NCBI GenBank assembly: GCA_014237855.1
Contig: JABACD010000010.1
Location: 1 to 64,000, forward strand
Direction: 5' to 3'
Length of the DNA: 64,000 nt
DNA from: Planctomycetota bacterium
Lineage (GTDB): Bacteria > Planctomycetota > UBA1135 > GCA-002686595
A program made the position numbers and the translations under genes. Under the pieces are notes generated by a model. It did no database searches, had not been told where the DNA came from, and saw only the letters and a list, made by a program, of their open reading frames with translations. This document shows positions 8,563 to 18,293 of this stretch, in pieces; position 1 is the stretch's first letter, and each line of letters opens with the position of its first letter.

Positions 8563-8950
8563 CTCAAGTCTCTGGTGAGGGCTAGCGAGCCAGGCTCCGG
8601 GATAAGGGAGGCCACTTCTCCGGTATCCAAGTGATCGTGGGCACCGGATCTGGACAGGAAAATGTCTGGTGCATCACGGCCCCCAGGAGCAGGTGGTGTG
8701 GCAGTCCTGGACGGTCGCCTTGGCCTTGTATTTCTTCCTCCATGATGAGGGTCCTCGGGAGCTGGCGGTCGGTTGGCCGGGGCAGGACGCTATCGGGTGG
8801 TGGGAGGGGTAACCAAGGGCCGGTTGGATTTCCTATCCTCTCCTGTCCGGCCCAGGCACCTGCACTGCAACGGGTCGTTGCCGATGGAAGCTGATAGGGT
8901 ACAGCCGAAGCCTGGGCTGCAGATGGCCCCCGACCTAGGGATCGAATACT
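8563..8950. other. 388-base gap, likely divergent promoter region
   Basis: The esterase (-) and the lipoprotein at 8951 (+) are transcribed away from each other, so both promoters should lie here. I see no small gene, no RNA structure of known class and no strong sigma-70 pair. Confidence 0.5.
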
Positions 8951-10363
8951 GTGACGGAACCTGATTCACCTGCGAGCCGCTGCTCGGTCCGGTGGTGTCT
9001 GCTACTGCCGCTCCTGCTCTGCTCTGGCTGTGCGTCGGCCGGTCGGCTGCAGCCAGACGAGCACGTCGTCGCCGCACCGATCTCTGAACGTGCTGGCATC
9101 GTGCTGGGCCAGCTGGTGGCAGAGGGGATGGTCGGTGACACCTGGGCGAACGAGATGTCGGACGGCTGCGCGGCGATCTGGGCAACTCAGTTCGGGTACT
9201 GTGCTGGTCTCCGCCGGGATCGCCAGGATCTGATCCTCATCGGCGATCTGGCCGCTGACGCCGAGGCCTCCGCCCTGTGGGCGTTGCTGAGGAGCTCGAT
9301 CTTTGGAGAGGTCGATCCCCACGACCCAGCCGTGTCCGGTTATCCGGCTCTGTTCCTGGCCGCTGCGCTCGATCAAGAGCATCGCACCCTCTTCGGGCTG
9401 ACCTTCGATCGTTTCGTGGAGCAAGGTCTGGAGATGTCGCTGCAGGCGCGCGAGAGTGCTGGACTTGCCGTGCTACTGGCCGGCGTGCATCGTGCACGCC
9501 CGGAAGATCCGCCGCGCCGTCTCCAGCAGGCCCGGCAGTGCGCGGAGCAGATACCGGACGATGGGCGCATCGGGTACCAGGCGATGGCGTGGGCCAGCAT
9601 CGCTCGCAGCAGCTCGGATCCGGACGACATTGCGCGGGCACGCGGGTACGTACAGCGGGCCACGCCGCTCTATCGCCGAGCCGATGGTGCCCTGGAGCTT
9701 CCGGCCAATGAGAACTATCCCGATGTCCTGTCGATGCACCTGGCCTTGCTCCACGCGATGGCCGACCTCGCGCAGGTCGACCCGTCGAGCGGAGCGTGGC
9801 GCTCGGCGATTGATCTCCTCGACTACGTCTTCTCGGACGCCTACTTCGACGGGGAACACATCATGCATGACCACGTCGCCGGACGGGCGTCGAGCTTCTG
9901 TTCGGGGTGCAACTTCTTCGCGCTGTACCTGGCCGACCGACTGTACGGCGACGCGCTGGTGCTGGAGCGTGTCCCTCGCCCCACACGTATCCAGGGCCCG
10001 GAATACCGGTGGGAACCCATCTCCACAGAGGAGCTGACGATCGTCGTGCCAGGCAACGTCTCGCTGCGCTATCCACTCGACGGCATCGAGCTGGACGTTG
10101 AGATGGGCCTCGCCGATGGGTCACCCGCGAGCGGTCCGGTGCGCAGCATCTCGTTGAGGTTGATCTTCAACCAGGAATACAGCGCCTCCTACACGATCCA
10201 GCTCGGCGTCGGCGGCAGCGTCCACCTGGAGATCGAACAGCCCGAGATGGAGCCGCCTTGTCGCGTGTTCATCGATCTCGGTGTGCCAGCTGACCAGCCA
10301 TTCACCTGCCAGCTGGACCTGACGGTCGAGAAGCGCGTCGTCGGCGCCGGACTGCAGGATTGA
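8951..10363 (+). CDS. Putative lipoprotein, helical repeat domain, unknown function
   Basis: This 470-aa protein starts at GTG and carries a lipoprotein signal (LLLPLLLCSGCASA, with Cys in SGC). Residues 40 to about 330 look all-helical and repeat-like, resembling an alpha/alpha or TPR-type array, with motifs such as LPANENYPDVLSMHLALLHA. The last 120 residues look like a beta-sandwich (VVPGNVSLRYPLDG onward). The helical part recalls alpha/alpha-barrel glycosidase-type proteins, but no catalytic motif is recognisable. It has no same-strand partner nearby. Confidence 0.55.
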   Translation: MTEPDSPASRCSVRWCLLLPLLLCSGCASAGRLQPDEHVVAAPISERAGIVLGQLVAEGMVGDTWANEMSDGCAAIWATQFGYCAGLRRDRQDLILIGDLAADAEASALWALLRSSIFGEVDPHDPAVSGYPALFLAAALDQEHRTLFGLTFDRFVEQGLEMSLQARESAGLAVLLAGVHRARPEDPPRRLQQARQCAEQIPDDGRIGYQAMAWASIARSSSDPDDIARARGYVQRATPLYRRADGALELPANENYPDVLSMHLALLHAMADLAQVDPSSGAWRSAIDLLDYVFSDAYFDGEHIMHDHVAGRASSFCSGCNFFALYLADRLYGDALVLERVPRPTRIQGPEYRWEPISTEELTIVVPGNVSLRYPLDGIELDVEMGLADGSPASGPVRSISLRLIFNQEYSASYTIQLGVGGSVHLEIEQPEMEPPCRVFIDLGVPADQPFTCQLDLTVEKRVVGAGLQD

Positions 10364-10466
10364 CGATTCAGCCTGGCTGATTTCCAGGTTGCCGCGGACA
10401 CTCCACCCTCAGTCGGGCTGGATGTAGAACGCAATCATGAAGAGGCCATTCGCGTGCCCTCCACTC

Positions 10467-10949
10467 TCAGAGTTCGAGAGCTCGCTCATGCTCGAGAATG
10501 TGTTCTCTAGGTGCGGGCATATGGGCCACCCGGCCCGTCCTGAGAAAGCCCAGGCGCTTGTAGAGCTGGATCGCGATCGTGTTCTCGTCGGCGACGTCCA
10601 GGAGGAGGCGCTCGAAGCTCTCAGATCGAGCCCAGGCGATGACCTCACGCACGAGGAGCCCCGCAGCGCCGGTGCCGCGCGCCTCAGGGGCGACCCACAT
10701 GCCGAAGAGTCCAGCGCAGCCCGGACGCCCCTCATAGGTCGCTCCCGTGACGACCCCGATGTCCGTCCCCATCTGGCTAGCAACGAAGGTGGCTGCAGAG
10801 CCGAGCCGCTCCTGCCAACGATCAAGAGTGAAGGCCTCTTCCTCGGTGAGGGTCATCCAGAATGCGTCCGGAGCGTCCTTGAGTGCGCGCAATCGCAGGC
10901 TGCGATATCGCTTCCAACTCTCCTTGCTCAACCGCTCGAGCTGGGTCAT
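10467..10949 (-). CDS. GNAT-family N-acetyltransferase
   Basis: This 160-aa protein has the GNAT acetyl-CoA-binding motif A, MWVAPEARGTGAAGLLV (V-x-P-x-x-R-G-x-G), preceded by the beta-4 strand (CAGLFG) and followed by a motif B-like stretch (LLLDVADENTIAIQLYKRLGF). The last is typical of RimI-like and small-molecule acetyltransferases. It transfers an acetyl group from acetyl-CoA to an amine; the acceptor is unknown. It is a cytoplasmic single gene, convergent with the lipoprotein gene at 8951. Confidence 0.88.
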   Translation of the reverse strand: MTQLERLSKESWKRYRSLRLRALKDAPDAFWMTLTEEEAFTLDRWQERLGSAATFVASQMGTDIGVVTGATYEGRPGCAGLFGMWVAPEARGTGAAGLLVREVIAWARSESFERLLLDVADENTIAIQLYKRLGFLRTGRVAHMPAPREHILEHERALEL

Positions 10950-11364
10950 GCTTGCAGTATAGCGTTACAGTGGGCATCACCCGTCTCCTGAAGCGCCTGA
11001 CCTTTCCGAGTGTGCCCACGCAGCTGGAGCCCCTTGTCCAGGGGTTGTTGAGAGGGTCAGCGTGGACGCTGCAAGGGGCAGGCTCGTGGAGTAGGTGTAG
11101 GGGGGGGGTGAGGACGGGAGGTGAATTTAGAGTCAGCCTGGATCGCCCTTCCTCCTGAACTTGCATCGACCGGATCCGGTCTCAGTGCCTTGATGGCCCT
11201 GTTCGAGAATGACCCTTGACGGTCTTGAGGTTTGAGGAGACCCTGAAGTCGCTCCCTACAGCAGGTGATCACAGCGCGTTCTCCTCTCGGTCCCCCAGCC
11301 TGCTGTTCGGCGTCGATTGTCGAGGTTCTCTCCCACGGTTTCTACTGGTTTGGAGGTTGGCTTG
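10950..11364. other. 415-base gap, divergent promoter region
   Basis: The GNAT gene (-) and the zincin-like gene (+) diverge from here. The stretch contains a run of nine G (11100-11108), which is prone to slippage, but no convincing gene, RNA or terminator. Confidence 0.5.
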
Positions 11365-13656
11365 ATGCTGAATCGCTTTTCAATTCTTGTGGTGTTGGTC
11401 GGGTTTGCCTGCGGGCTTCTCAGTGAGTCGTTACGAGCCGATGCCAATGCCTTCGGCGGCCTGGGTTATTCGCTTGGCAATGGCAAGTGTGACCAGGCCG
11501 ACTTGGCCAAGCTCAAGCCACTCATCGAGCAGCTCAAGAAACCAGTCAATGCGACGAATCCCTTCGGTCCCGGTGCGGGCTTGGGGCTGACCGAGGCTCA
11601 AGCCCTTGCCAAGGTGAAGCAGATACGTGCCAACGTCGCCAAGGCACTCATCTTGGCCAAAGGGCGCTCGGATGCGGCCCGCTCCAAGTTCCTTCAAGAC
11701 CAGTTCGATGCGGGGAACATCTGCGTCTCCTGGGGAATGACCGTGCTCGGAGCTTGCGTTATTGACAGGGAAACCAGTAAGAAGGCAAGCGAAGTGACCG
11801 TGATGAACATCAAGCCGTTCCTTTGCCTCGACCTGGAGATCTACGATCCGCCGTTGGTTTGCGGCGCCGATACCCTTGCACACGAGAACACTCACGCCGG
11901 TCAGACCTACACTCCGGGCGCAATCGCCAATCCCACCGCCTCTCGAGTTCGGGCTTCCAATGGCAAGCTGTACGCGTGCAACGAGGTCGAAGCTCACGGA
12001 GATGCCGTGACCTGGTACGACGCACTCTACACGGCGCTTTGCGATGCCAACCTGATCAACCCCGCAGTTCCACTTCCCCCAGGCTTGGATCCAGCGGTCC
12101 GAAGTATTCTGGTTGCGTTGCGTGGAATCAACAACGCCGCATTGCGTGCAGCCAAGATCGCCAGGCTAAAGGCGGCCGCCAAGGGCGACAGGGATTGGAA
12201 CGGTATCGCCAAGGCCTGTTACGAGCACGCCAAGCAGGCGTTCTGCGATTATCTCGACGGGACGATCACGTTGGCGGAGCTGAAGGCCAAGCTGAACGAC
12301 GGCAAGTGGAAGCACTACACGGGCTGGCTTGATCATCCGGCCTTCGTCGGGAAACTTCCGCCGGACAAGCTCTATCAATCATCGAGCAGCACGGGGCCCG
12401 GCCCCGACATCTCCACCGGCTTGCAAGAGGTCATGGACTTCGAGGTCGTCGACTTGGGGGTTGAGCTGGCGCTCCTTGTCGTCGGTAAGACCAACACCGG
12501 TCAAGGCGAATTACAGGTGTACTTCGACACGAACTCCGACGAGCTCTTCGAGGAGAACACGCGCCAGATCCTGTTCACGAACGACTCGCGTCTCCAGAGC
12601 AACATGGATCTCTTCTACGATCCAGTGGCCAGCGTCTACTACGTCTACGATGGCCTCTCGCGCCTCATCTTGCCGATTCACGACACGAACTCCGACCTGG
12701 TTCCCGATCAGCTCGGTGCCGGCGCATCGATCCCGGTGCCTGAACTCGAGGACTACGTCCAGTTCGAGTTCTTCCCTGCGGCAGCCTTCCCCTCGATCAT
12801 CTGTCACGAGGCCGTCGACTCGACGAAGCCCGCAGTGGTGTTCGACGGTGAGACATTGATCATCAGCGACCTGGACTCGGACGGCTTCTTCGAGACGGTT
12901 CAGGCGGCAACCTTCGAGCAATTCCAGATCTGGGCCCCGACCTTCGAGCACTCCACCTTCCAGGCCGGTGACGGATCGATCGACGTTTACGGAGTGAACG
13001 GCTCAAACATCGAGGTCTGGCTGACCAACTCGAGGGGCGTATTACTCGACTTGCGTGGTAACAGCACCGGCCAGGGGGTCGATCGGGCACCGGTCGTCAA
13101 TCTCAAGCAGCCTTTCAACGTCGGTGATGAGCTGGTGATCGTCGACACGACCCTCAACCTCAAGTCATCGAACTTCGAGGTCCCGTCGGTCTTGCCCAGC
13201 TCATTCGTTCCCTACTGCTTCGGCGATAGTGGCGGCACTCTCTGCCCATGCCTCAACCACGGCGCACCTGGCGAAGGCTGCCTGAACAGTGGTGGTAGCG
13301 GAACAACGCTGGGTGCCTCTGGTACCCCCGTGGTAGAGGTCGATACGCTCGTGCTGAACGCAACGGGCGCGCCAAACGGTGTGCCCGGTCTGTTCTTTAG
13401 CGGCTCTCTACAGCCGGGCGCCGGGAACGGCGTGCCATTTGGCGACGGCTTGCTTTGTGCGGGTGGCTCTATCGTTCGGCTGCAAGTCGTGATCACGAAT
13501 GGCAGTGGAGACGCATCGAGTTCGATCGGAATCTCGACCAAGGACGGCTCCACGCCGGGCACGACGCGCTTCTATCAATACTGGTTCCGTGACGTCGGCG
13601 GTCCTTGTGGAAACGACTTCAATACATCGGGCGCCTTGGCCGTGACCTGGATGTAG
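11365..13656 (+). CDS. Secreted putative zinc metallopeptidase with C-terminal Cys-rich domain
   Basis: This 763-aa exported protein has a signal peptide (residues 5-27). A zincin-like motif HENTH (173-177) follows a hydrophobic strand, and further Glu residues lie downstream (EVEAHGD, 207-213), as expected for a zinc ligand. The middle section (about 360-620) has Asp-rich repeats resembling FG-GAP/integrin-type loops (DTNSDELFEEN, DTNSDLVPD, DLDSDGFFE). The C terminus has a Cys-rich CPCLNHG...GCLNSGG pattern that I associate with planctomycete surface proteins. ATG 11365 gives a proper signal peptide; the frame is open 16 codons upstream. Peptidase activity is inferred only. Confidence 0.62.
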   Translation: MLNRFSILVVLVGFACGLLSESLRADANAFGGLGYSLGNGKCDQADLAKLKPLIEQLKKPVNATNPFGPGAGLGLTEAQALAKVKQIRANVAKALILAKGRSDAARSKFLQDQFDAGNICVSWGMTVLGACVIDRETSKKASEVTVMNIKPFLCLDLEIYDPPLVCGADTLAHENTHAGQTYTPGAIANPTASRVRASNGKLYACNEVEAHGDAVTWYDALYTALCDANLINPAVPLPPGLDPAVRSILVALRGINNAALRAAKIARLKAAAKGDRDWNGIAKACYEHAKQAFCDYLDGTITLAELKAKLNDGKWKHYTGWLDHPAFVGKLPPDKLYQSSSSTGPGPDISTGLQEVMDFEVVDLGVELALLVVGKTNTGQGELQVYFDTNSDELFEENTRQILFTNDSRLQSNMDLFYDPVASVYYVYDGLSRLILPIHDTNSDLVPDQLGAGASIPVPELEDYVQFEFFPAAAFPSIICHEAVDSTKPAVVFDGETLIISDLDSDGFFETVQAATFEQFQIWAPTFEHSTFQAGDGSIDVYGVNGSNIEVWLTNSRGVLLDLRGNSTGQGVDRAPVVNLKQPFNVGDELVIVDTTLNLKSSNFEVPSVLPSSFVPYCFGDSGGTLCPCLNHGAPGEGCLNSGGSGTTLGASGTPVVEVDTLVLNATGAPNGVPGLFFSGSLQPGAGNGVPFGDGLLCAGGSIVRLQVVITNGSGDASSSIGISTKDGSTPGTTRFYQYWFRDVGGPCGNDFNTSGALAVTWM

Positions 13657-13712
13657 TCAGCAAAACACAACGCTACGATCATCATGAAGCCGGAAGATCA
13701 CAGGATCGCAGC

Positions 13713-14009
13713 TTGAACGCGAAGGTTGGGCGAGCCTGGTCGCCGGCGTCCATCACTGACGGGATTCGCAAGCGAGTGGAAGGCCCACTCCCCTGGCCGA
13801 TCATCTTCCTGCTTGGGCTGGTGGGAGCCGCCCTGGTGGCCCTCACCCTGCTCTCGCTGAGGTACTTCGATTGGTGGGTGCAGCAGGTCGGCGATGGCTT
13901 TGCCTTGGACCTGGTGATCGTCAGCTCCGTCTGGGTCCTGAGCACCAGCGCGCTTGGTGTCTGGAGGAGAGCGCGACGAAGCAGCGGCAACAGGGAGGAT
14001 CAGCCGTAG
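13713..14009 (+). CDS. Small two-helix membrane protein, unknown
   Basis: This 98-aa protein (TTG start) has two transmembrane helices (PWPIIFLLGLVGAALVALTLLSL and LDLVIVSSVWVLSTSALGVW) and a basic C-terminal tail. No ATG lies in front of the first helix in this frame except far upstream, inside the previous gene, so the start is uncertain. It follows the putative metallopeptidase by 56 bases and could be co-transcribed. No family is recognised. Confidence 0.45.
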   Translation: MNAKVGRAWSPASITDGIRKRVEGPLPWPIIFLLGLVGAALVALTLLSLRYFDWWVQQVGDGFALDLVIVSSVWVLSTSALGVWRRARRSSGNREDQP

Positions 14010-14045
14010 GCCCGAGGGTCGAGGCTTGACTCCCCGATCAAGCGT

Positions 14046-15140
14046 TCACTTCCCGATCAAGAAGTGGGCGAGGTCGCCGTCCTGCATCACATAGTCGCGG
14101 CCTTCCACGCGCAGCTTGCCGGCGGCCTTGATCGCCGCCTCGCTCTCATGCGCAATGAGGTCGTCTATGGAGTAGATCTCGGCGCGAATGTAGCCCTTCT
14201 CGAAGTCGGTGTGAATCACACCCGCGGCCTTGGGACCGGTGTCGCCCTTGCGGATGTTCCAGGCGCGAATTTCCTTGGGGCCAGCTGTGTAGAAGGTCTG
14301 CATCCCCAGCAGGTTGTAGGCCCTGTGGATCAGGCGTGTCAGCCCTGACTCCTCCAGGCCCAGGTCCTCGAGGAAGGCTGTGCGCTCCTCAGGCTCCATC
14401 CCCGAGAGCTCGCCTTCGATGTCGCCGCACAGAGCGACGACCTCTGCTCCAGTGGTTGCTGCGTAGTCGCGCACCGCAGCCACTTCAGGGGTGTCCCCGT
14501 CCAGCTCGTCGTCACCAACGTTGGCCACGAAGAGTACCGGCTTCATGGTCATGAGGAACAGCGGACGAAGGGTCAGACGTTCCTTGTCGCTCCACTCCAC
14601 AGCTCGCAGCTGGGTGCCCTGCTCCAAGGCCGCGTAGGCCTTCTCGAAGATCTCCTTCTCGGAGATCGAGTCCTTGTCGCCACTGCGGGCCTTCTTGGAG
14701 ACTCGTTCAATATTTCGAGTCACGGTCTCCAGATCGGCAAGGGCGAGCTCCAGTTCGATCACTCCGATGTCGCGGACCGGATCCACATCTCCGTGCACGT
14801 GAACGACATCGCCCTTCTTGAAGCAGCGCACCACGTGCGTGATGGCGTCGACCTCCTTGATGTTACCCAGGAACTTGTTGCCGAGGCCTTCACCCTTGGA
14901 GGCGCCCTCGACCAGGCCAGCGATGTCGACCATCTTGAGCGCAGCCGGCAAGATCTTGGCCGTCTCGATGTACTTGTTGATGGTCGCCAAGCGCTCATCC
15001 GGCACGTCCACGATACCGACGTTCGGTTCGATCGTGCAGAAGGGGTAATTGGCGCTCTCGGCGCCAGCCGCTGTCACGGCGTTGAAGATGGTCGACTTGC
15101 CCACGTTGGGGAGGCCGACGATTCCACAGGCGAGGCTCAT
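14046..15140 (-). CDS. ychF: Redox-regulated ATPase/GTPase YchF
   Basis: This 364-aa protein is a close match in length and motif order to the OBG-family ATPase YchF. It has the P-loop GLPNVGKST (8-16), the switch motif [17 protein letters not shown], and a C-terminal TGS domain. The NKxD motif is replaced by a divergent form, as usual in YchF, which prefers ATP over GTP. YchF binds the ribosome and is linked to translation and oxidative-stress control. It is convergent with the small membrane protein gene at 13713 and is the first of a run of minus-strand genes. Confidence 0.96.
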   Translation of the reverse strand: MSLACGIVGLPNVGKSTIFNAVTAAGAESANYPFCTIEPNVGIVDVPDERLATINKYIETAKILPAALKMVDIAGLVEGASKGEGLGNKFLGNIKEVDAITHVVRCFKKGDVVHVHGDVDPVRDIGVIELELALADLETVTRNIERVSKKARSGDKDSISEKEIFEKAYAALEQGTQLRAVEWSDKERLTLRPLFLMTMKPVLFVANVGDDELDGDTPEVAAVRDYAATTGAEVVALCGDIEGELSGMEPEERTAFLEDLGLEESGLTRLIHRAYNLLGMQTFYTAGPKEIRAWNIRKGDTGPKAAGVIHTDFEKGYIRAEIYSIDDLIAHESEAAIKAAGKLRVEGRDYVMQDGDLAHFLIGK

Positions 15141-15336
15141 CTCTCAGTTGCAGGGGGCTCGTCAGGAGTTTGATCAGAGGAAGCGAGCCGCGCAGTCTAG
15201 CTGACACGGCTTCGGGCTGGATCCTGGATTTCCCCAGGAAACACGAGGACTGCGCGGGGCTCGCCCTCTGGCGGCCCGTGAACAGGGCGGGGGAGCCGGG
15301 GAATCGGGATTGCCACCAGGGGCACCCGGAATAAGG

Positions 15337-18237
15337 TCAGGGCTGTCTCAGGGGGCCGCTGATGATCCGCTGGATGACGCCCTCGCTGTTGATCACGACG
15401 GTTGAGGGAATCGGCAGGCGCTCGATGTCGATGATCTGTTGCACCGTGCTGGGGCCTGACTCCCCCGTGTGCTTGGACCCCAGGAAGTAGCTCGGAAAGC
15501 GGGCGCCGCGTTGCTCGAAGAGCTCCTGGGCTGCATAGAGGTCAGTGGGGGCGTCCATCGAGAGGGCGATGACGCGCCTGCCGTCTTCTTCATCGAGCTT
15601 CTGGAGGTCAGGTAGCTCCTTGATACAGGAGGCGCAGTAGCTGGCCCAGAAGTTCAGGTAGAGCTCCTCACCCTCTGCGAGCTCCTGGAGGTCAATCACG
15701 GCCTCCTCTCCCTTGGAATCGAGCACCGCCAGGGCGGGAAGCTGGTCACCGAGGTTGACCCGGAAGCCACGGGGTAGGGGGTTGGGGAGCTGCGTTGTTC
15801 GAGCGGCCATGGTCTGCGCTTCTCCGCTGCCCTCGACCAGCATTGCACGGGTACCGGAGGCCAGGCTGCCAAAGGACTCCAGCTCTCCAGATGGCCAGCG
15901 CACCGAGACCTCACCAGCTTCAGCACCGCCGAGACCGAAGATCAGCTCCGGAGCCTGGCAGGAAAGGAAGCCAGCGCCACGGGAGAGCACCTGCGCCGTG
16001 TCTCGTGAGCCAGCGGAGACAAGGACCGTCGCTCCAATCGCCTCGGCGTTGCTGCTGGTTGCCTTCAGCCTCAGCTTGATGAATCCAGCGGCCGTGCCCA
16101 CATCATTGCGGTAGAGGCTATGCCTCTCGCGTTGAAGGTTGTGGACGAAGATATCGACGTCTCCATCATCGTCGAGATCGGTAGCGAGAACAGCACGGCC
16201 GTCGTTCGCCGAGTCGGCACCCGAGAGATCGGAGAGATCGGCGTGGCCAAGTCCTTCTGTGTTGAACCAGACCTTGTTGCGCTCGTTCCCGCTGAAGGAG
16301 CGGCCTGATTCGAACATCTCCGTGTTGTGACGATTCAGGTAGGCCGCGTTTCCAACATCTTCGCTCTCGAAGCCGGGGTCTGCGGAAGTGTCCGAGGCAG
16401 CTTCTCCGGACTTTGCCTCATTCGTGGAGGACGCCACCACGTGGCGCCAGTAGGTGCTTCATGTGTCGAATGGCTGGTCGCCTGTCACGAAGCCATTGGC
16501 CAGGTACACATCGAGGTAGCCATCCAGGTCCAGATCGCAGATGGCCGGGCTCCAGGCCCAGCTACCACCAAGCCCCCCGTGGCTCTTGGAGCGTCGCTCG
16601 AAGCCGCCGTCGGGCCTGGCGATGAAGATCGAGTTTCCCGCGGCCAGCTTCCTGAGCATGGCGTGGGTCTCGGGGTCGATGGTGCCTTCGAGGCGGCCGA
16701 GAATTCGGTTGCCAGCCGTGGAGGACATGTTGGAGACATAGAGGTCCAGAAGACCGTCTGAGTTCAGATCGCCCCAGGAGACCCCCATCCCGTTTCCAGC
16801 ATCGCTCACACCTTCTTGTTCTGCCACCTCCAGGAAGGTGCCATCGCCCTCGTTTCGCCAGAGCTGATTGGTGCCGTAGTCGTTGGCCACGTAGAGGTCA
16901 CAGTCACCGTCCTGGTCATAGTCTGCGGCCGCCGCGGCATAGCTCCAGCTCGATCCTTGTAGGCCCAGCTCATCGGCCACGTCGACGAAGCCTCTCCCCT
17001 CGACGTTGCGGAGCAGGCCATTGGGGGCGCCATTGGTCGCTTCTATCCAGGAGTTGTTGTGTTCCTCCTCGAGCCGTCCGTAGCCGGAGACGAAGACATC
17101 GAGCCAGCCATCCGCGTCATAGTCGAGCGCCGTGAGTGAGTAGGCAACAAAGCGCTGATGGTCGAGCCCGAACTCGGAGCTGCGGTTGGTGAAGCTTCCT
17201 TCGCCGTTGTTGATGTAGAGCTGTAGGGGGTGCCCACCAAACTCGTCATCTCCGGTCGCCCAGCCGACCTGGCCGACGAGTAGGTCCTGGTCGCCGTCGT
17301 TGTCGAGGTCAAAGAACAGGGGGCCGGTGCCCTCGTGGGGCCCGGCAAGGCCGCTCGATTCTGCGGTCTCCTTGAAGGTGCCGTCAGGCTGGCCAAGGTA
17401 GAGGTAGTTGCGGCCGTCACTGGGGACGAAAATGTCCCAGAACCCGTCAGCATTCACGTCTGCCGAGGCGGCTCCATTGAAGGCATAGCTCGTGTTTCCG
17501 GGCTTTCCGAAGCGCACGCCGGTGTGGGCAACACCGGTTGAGGTGGACACGTTTGTGAAGATCGTTCCAGGGCGCTTGGTGATCACCACGGAGTCCAAAT
17601 CGAAACGGTCGACGACCCAGAGACCTCCTTCACGGATCACTCGAGCATGGCCCCAGGCGGCAAGCGAAGACCAGCCTCCCTCCTCGTTTTGCCCGGTCAT
17701 GTGAACGAAGAGCTTGAGCTTTCCTCGGGAGTTCCGGCCAGCTTCGAACTCACCCCCCTTGACCTTCCAGATCACGGACTCCATGCGTGCCCAGGGTCCG
17801 ATCAGGTCACGGAGGTTGGCGAGGAAGTCGTCCTTACCCAGGATCTCGGCGCTGCTTGGGTCGAAGGTCACCTCCTCGGTGCCCAGATGTAGTTCCTTGC
17901 TGTCGATGATCTCGAGTCCGCCCAGTCCTTCGCCCGCAAACCTGTCGGAGAGAAAGGCGCCAGCAGCGGAGAAGTCGCGCCTGCGAACCTTGTCCGAGAA
18001 GGTCAGCAGCCTGTCAGCTGCCTCCTCGGTCATGTCCTCCACGAACTCGAGCTTGGTGATGGCCTTGACGGGGTCGGCGATTTCCACGGTCGTGGGTAGC
18101 TCGAACTTGGACTCGACCTCAGTGCTGGATGTGTTCCCGGAGTCATCCGAGCAGGCCGTCAGCGCCGATATTAAGAGCCCGAGGCAAGCGGACCGGTGAA
18201 GCAGGGGGCCTCGTCTTGAGGCACTCGAAGAGGGCAT
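15337..18237 (-). CDS. CRTAC1-type FG-GAP/UnbV/redoxin lipoprotein with in-frame UGA
   Basis: Two collinear open frames in the same phase (18237-16459 and 16458-15337) form one 966-residue protein if the UGA at 16461-16459 is read through. It starts with a lipoprotein signal (LISALTAC). FG-GAP/VCBS calcium-loop repeats (DADGFWDIFV, DNDGDQDLLV, DQDGDCDLYV) follow, then the family motif flanking the UGA (GFVTG..FDT, then STYWRHVV) and SFSGNERNKVWFNTEG. An ASPIC/UnbV domain lies near residues 715-805. A TlpA-like redoxin domain with the motif YCASC lies near 815-965. Without readthrough the second half has only a GTG start (16440) and no signal peptide. Alternatives are a nonsense mutation or sequencing error. 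Confidence 0.78.
16430..16448 (-). promoter_or_regulatory. Candidate bacterial SECIS-like hairpin after in-frame UGA
   Basis: Reading the minus strand from the UGA at 16461-16459, GGCGCCAC (16448-16441), the loop GTG and GTGGCGTC-type sequence form an eight-pair stem (one G:U). The loop begins 19 bases after the UGA. Published bacterial SECIS models place a short apical loop with a conserved G about 16-37 bases after UGA. The loop here is very short (3 nt) and part of the stem is palindromic, so a chance structure is possible. Confidence 0.4.
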
Positions 18238-18293
18238 GATTGCGGGGATATGTGAGGATCCTGGAGTCGTCGATTTCTACAGGTGCTCGAACC

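Noticed and set aside
7492..8634. 380-aa open frame antisense to the esterase
   Set aside because: The minus-strand product is a clear alpha/beta hydrolase with signal peptide; the + frame has no domain and is a codon-composition shadow.
16438..16461. Split of the CRTAC1 gene by a frameshift
   Set aside because: Both halves are in the same phase; only a UGA separates them, so no frameshift is needed.
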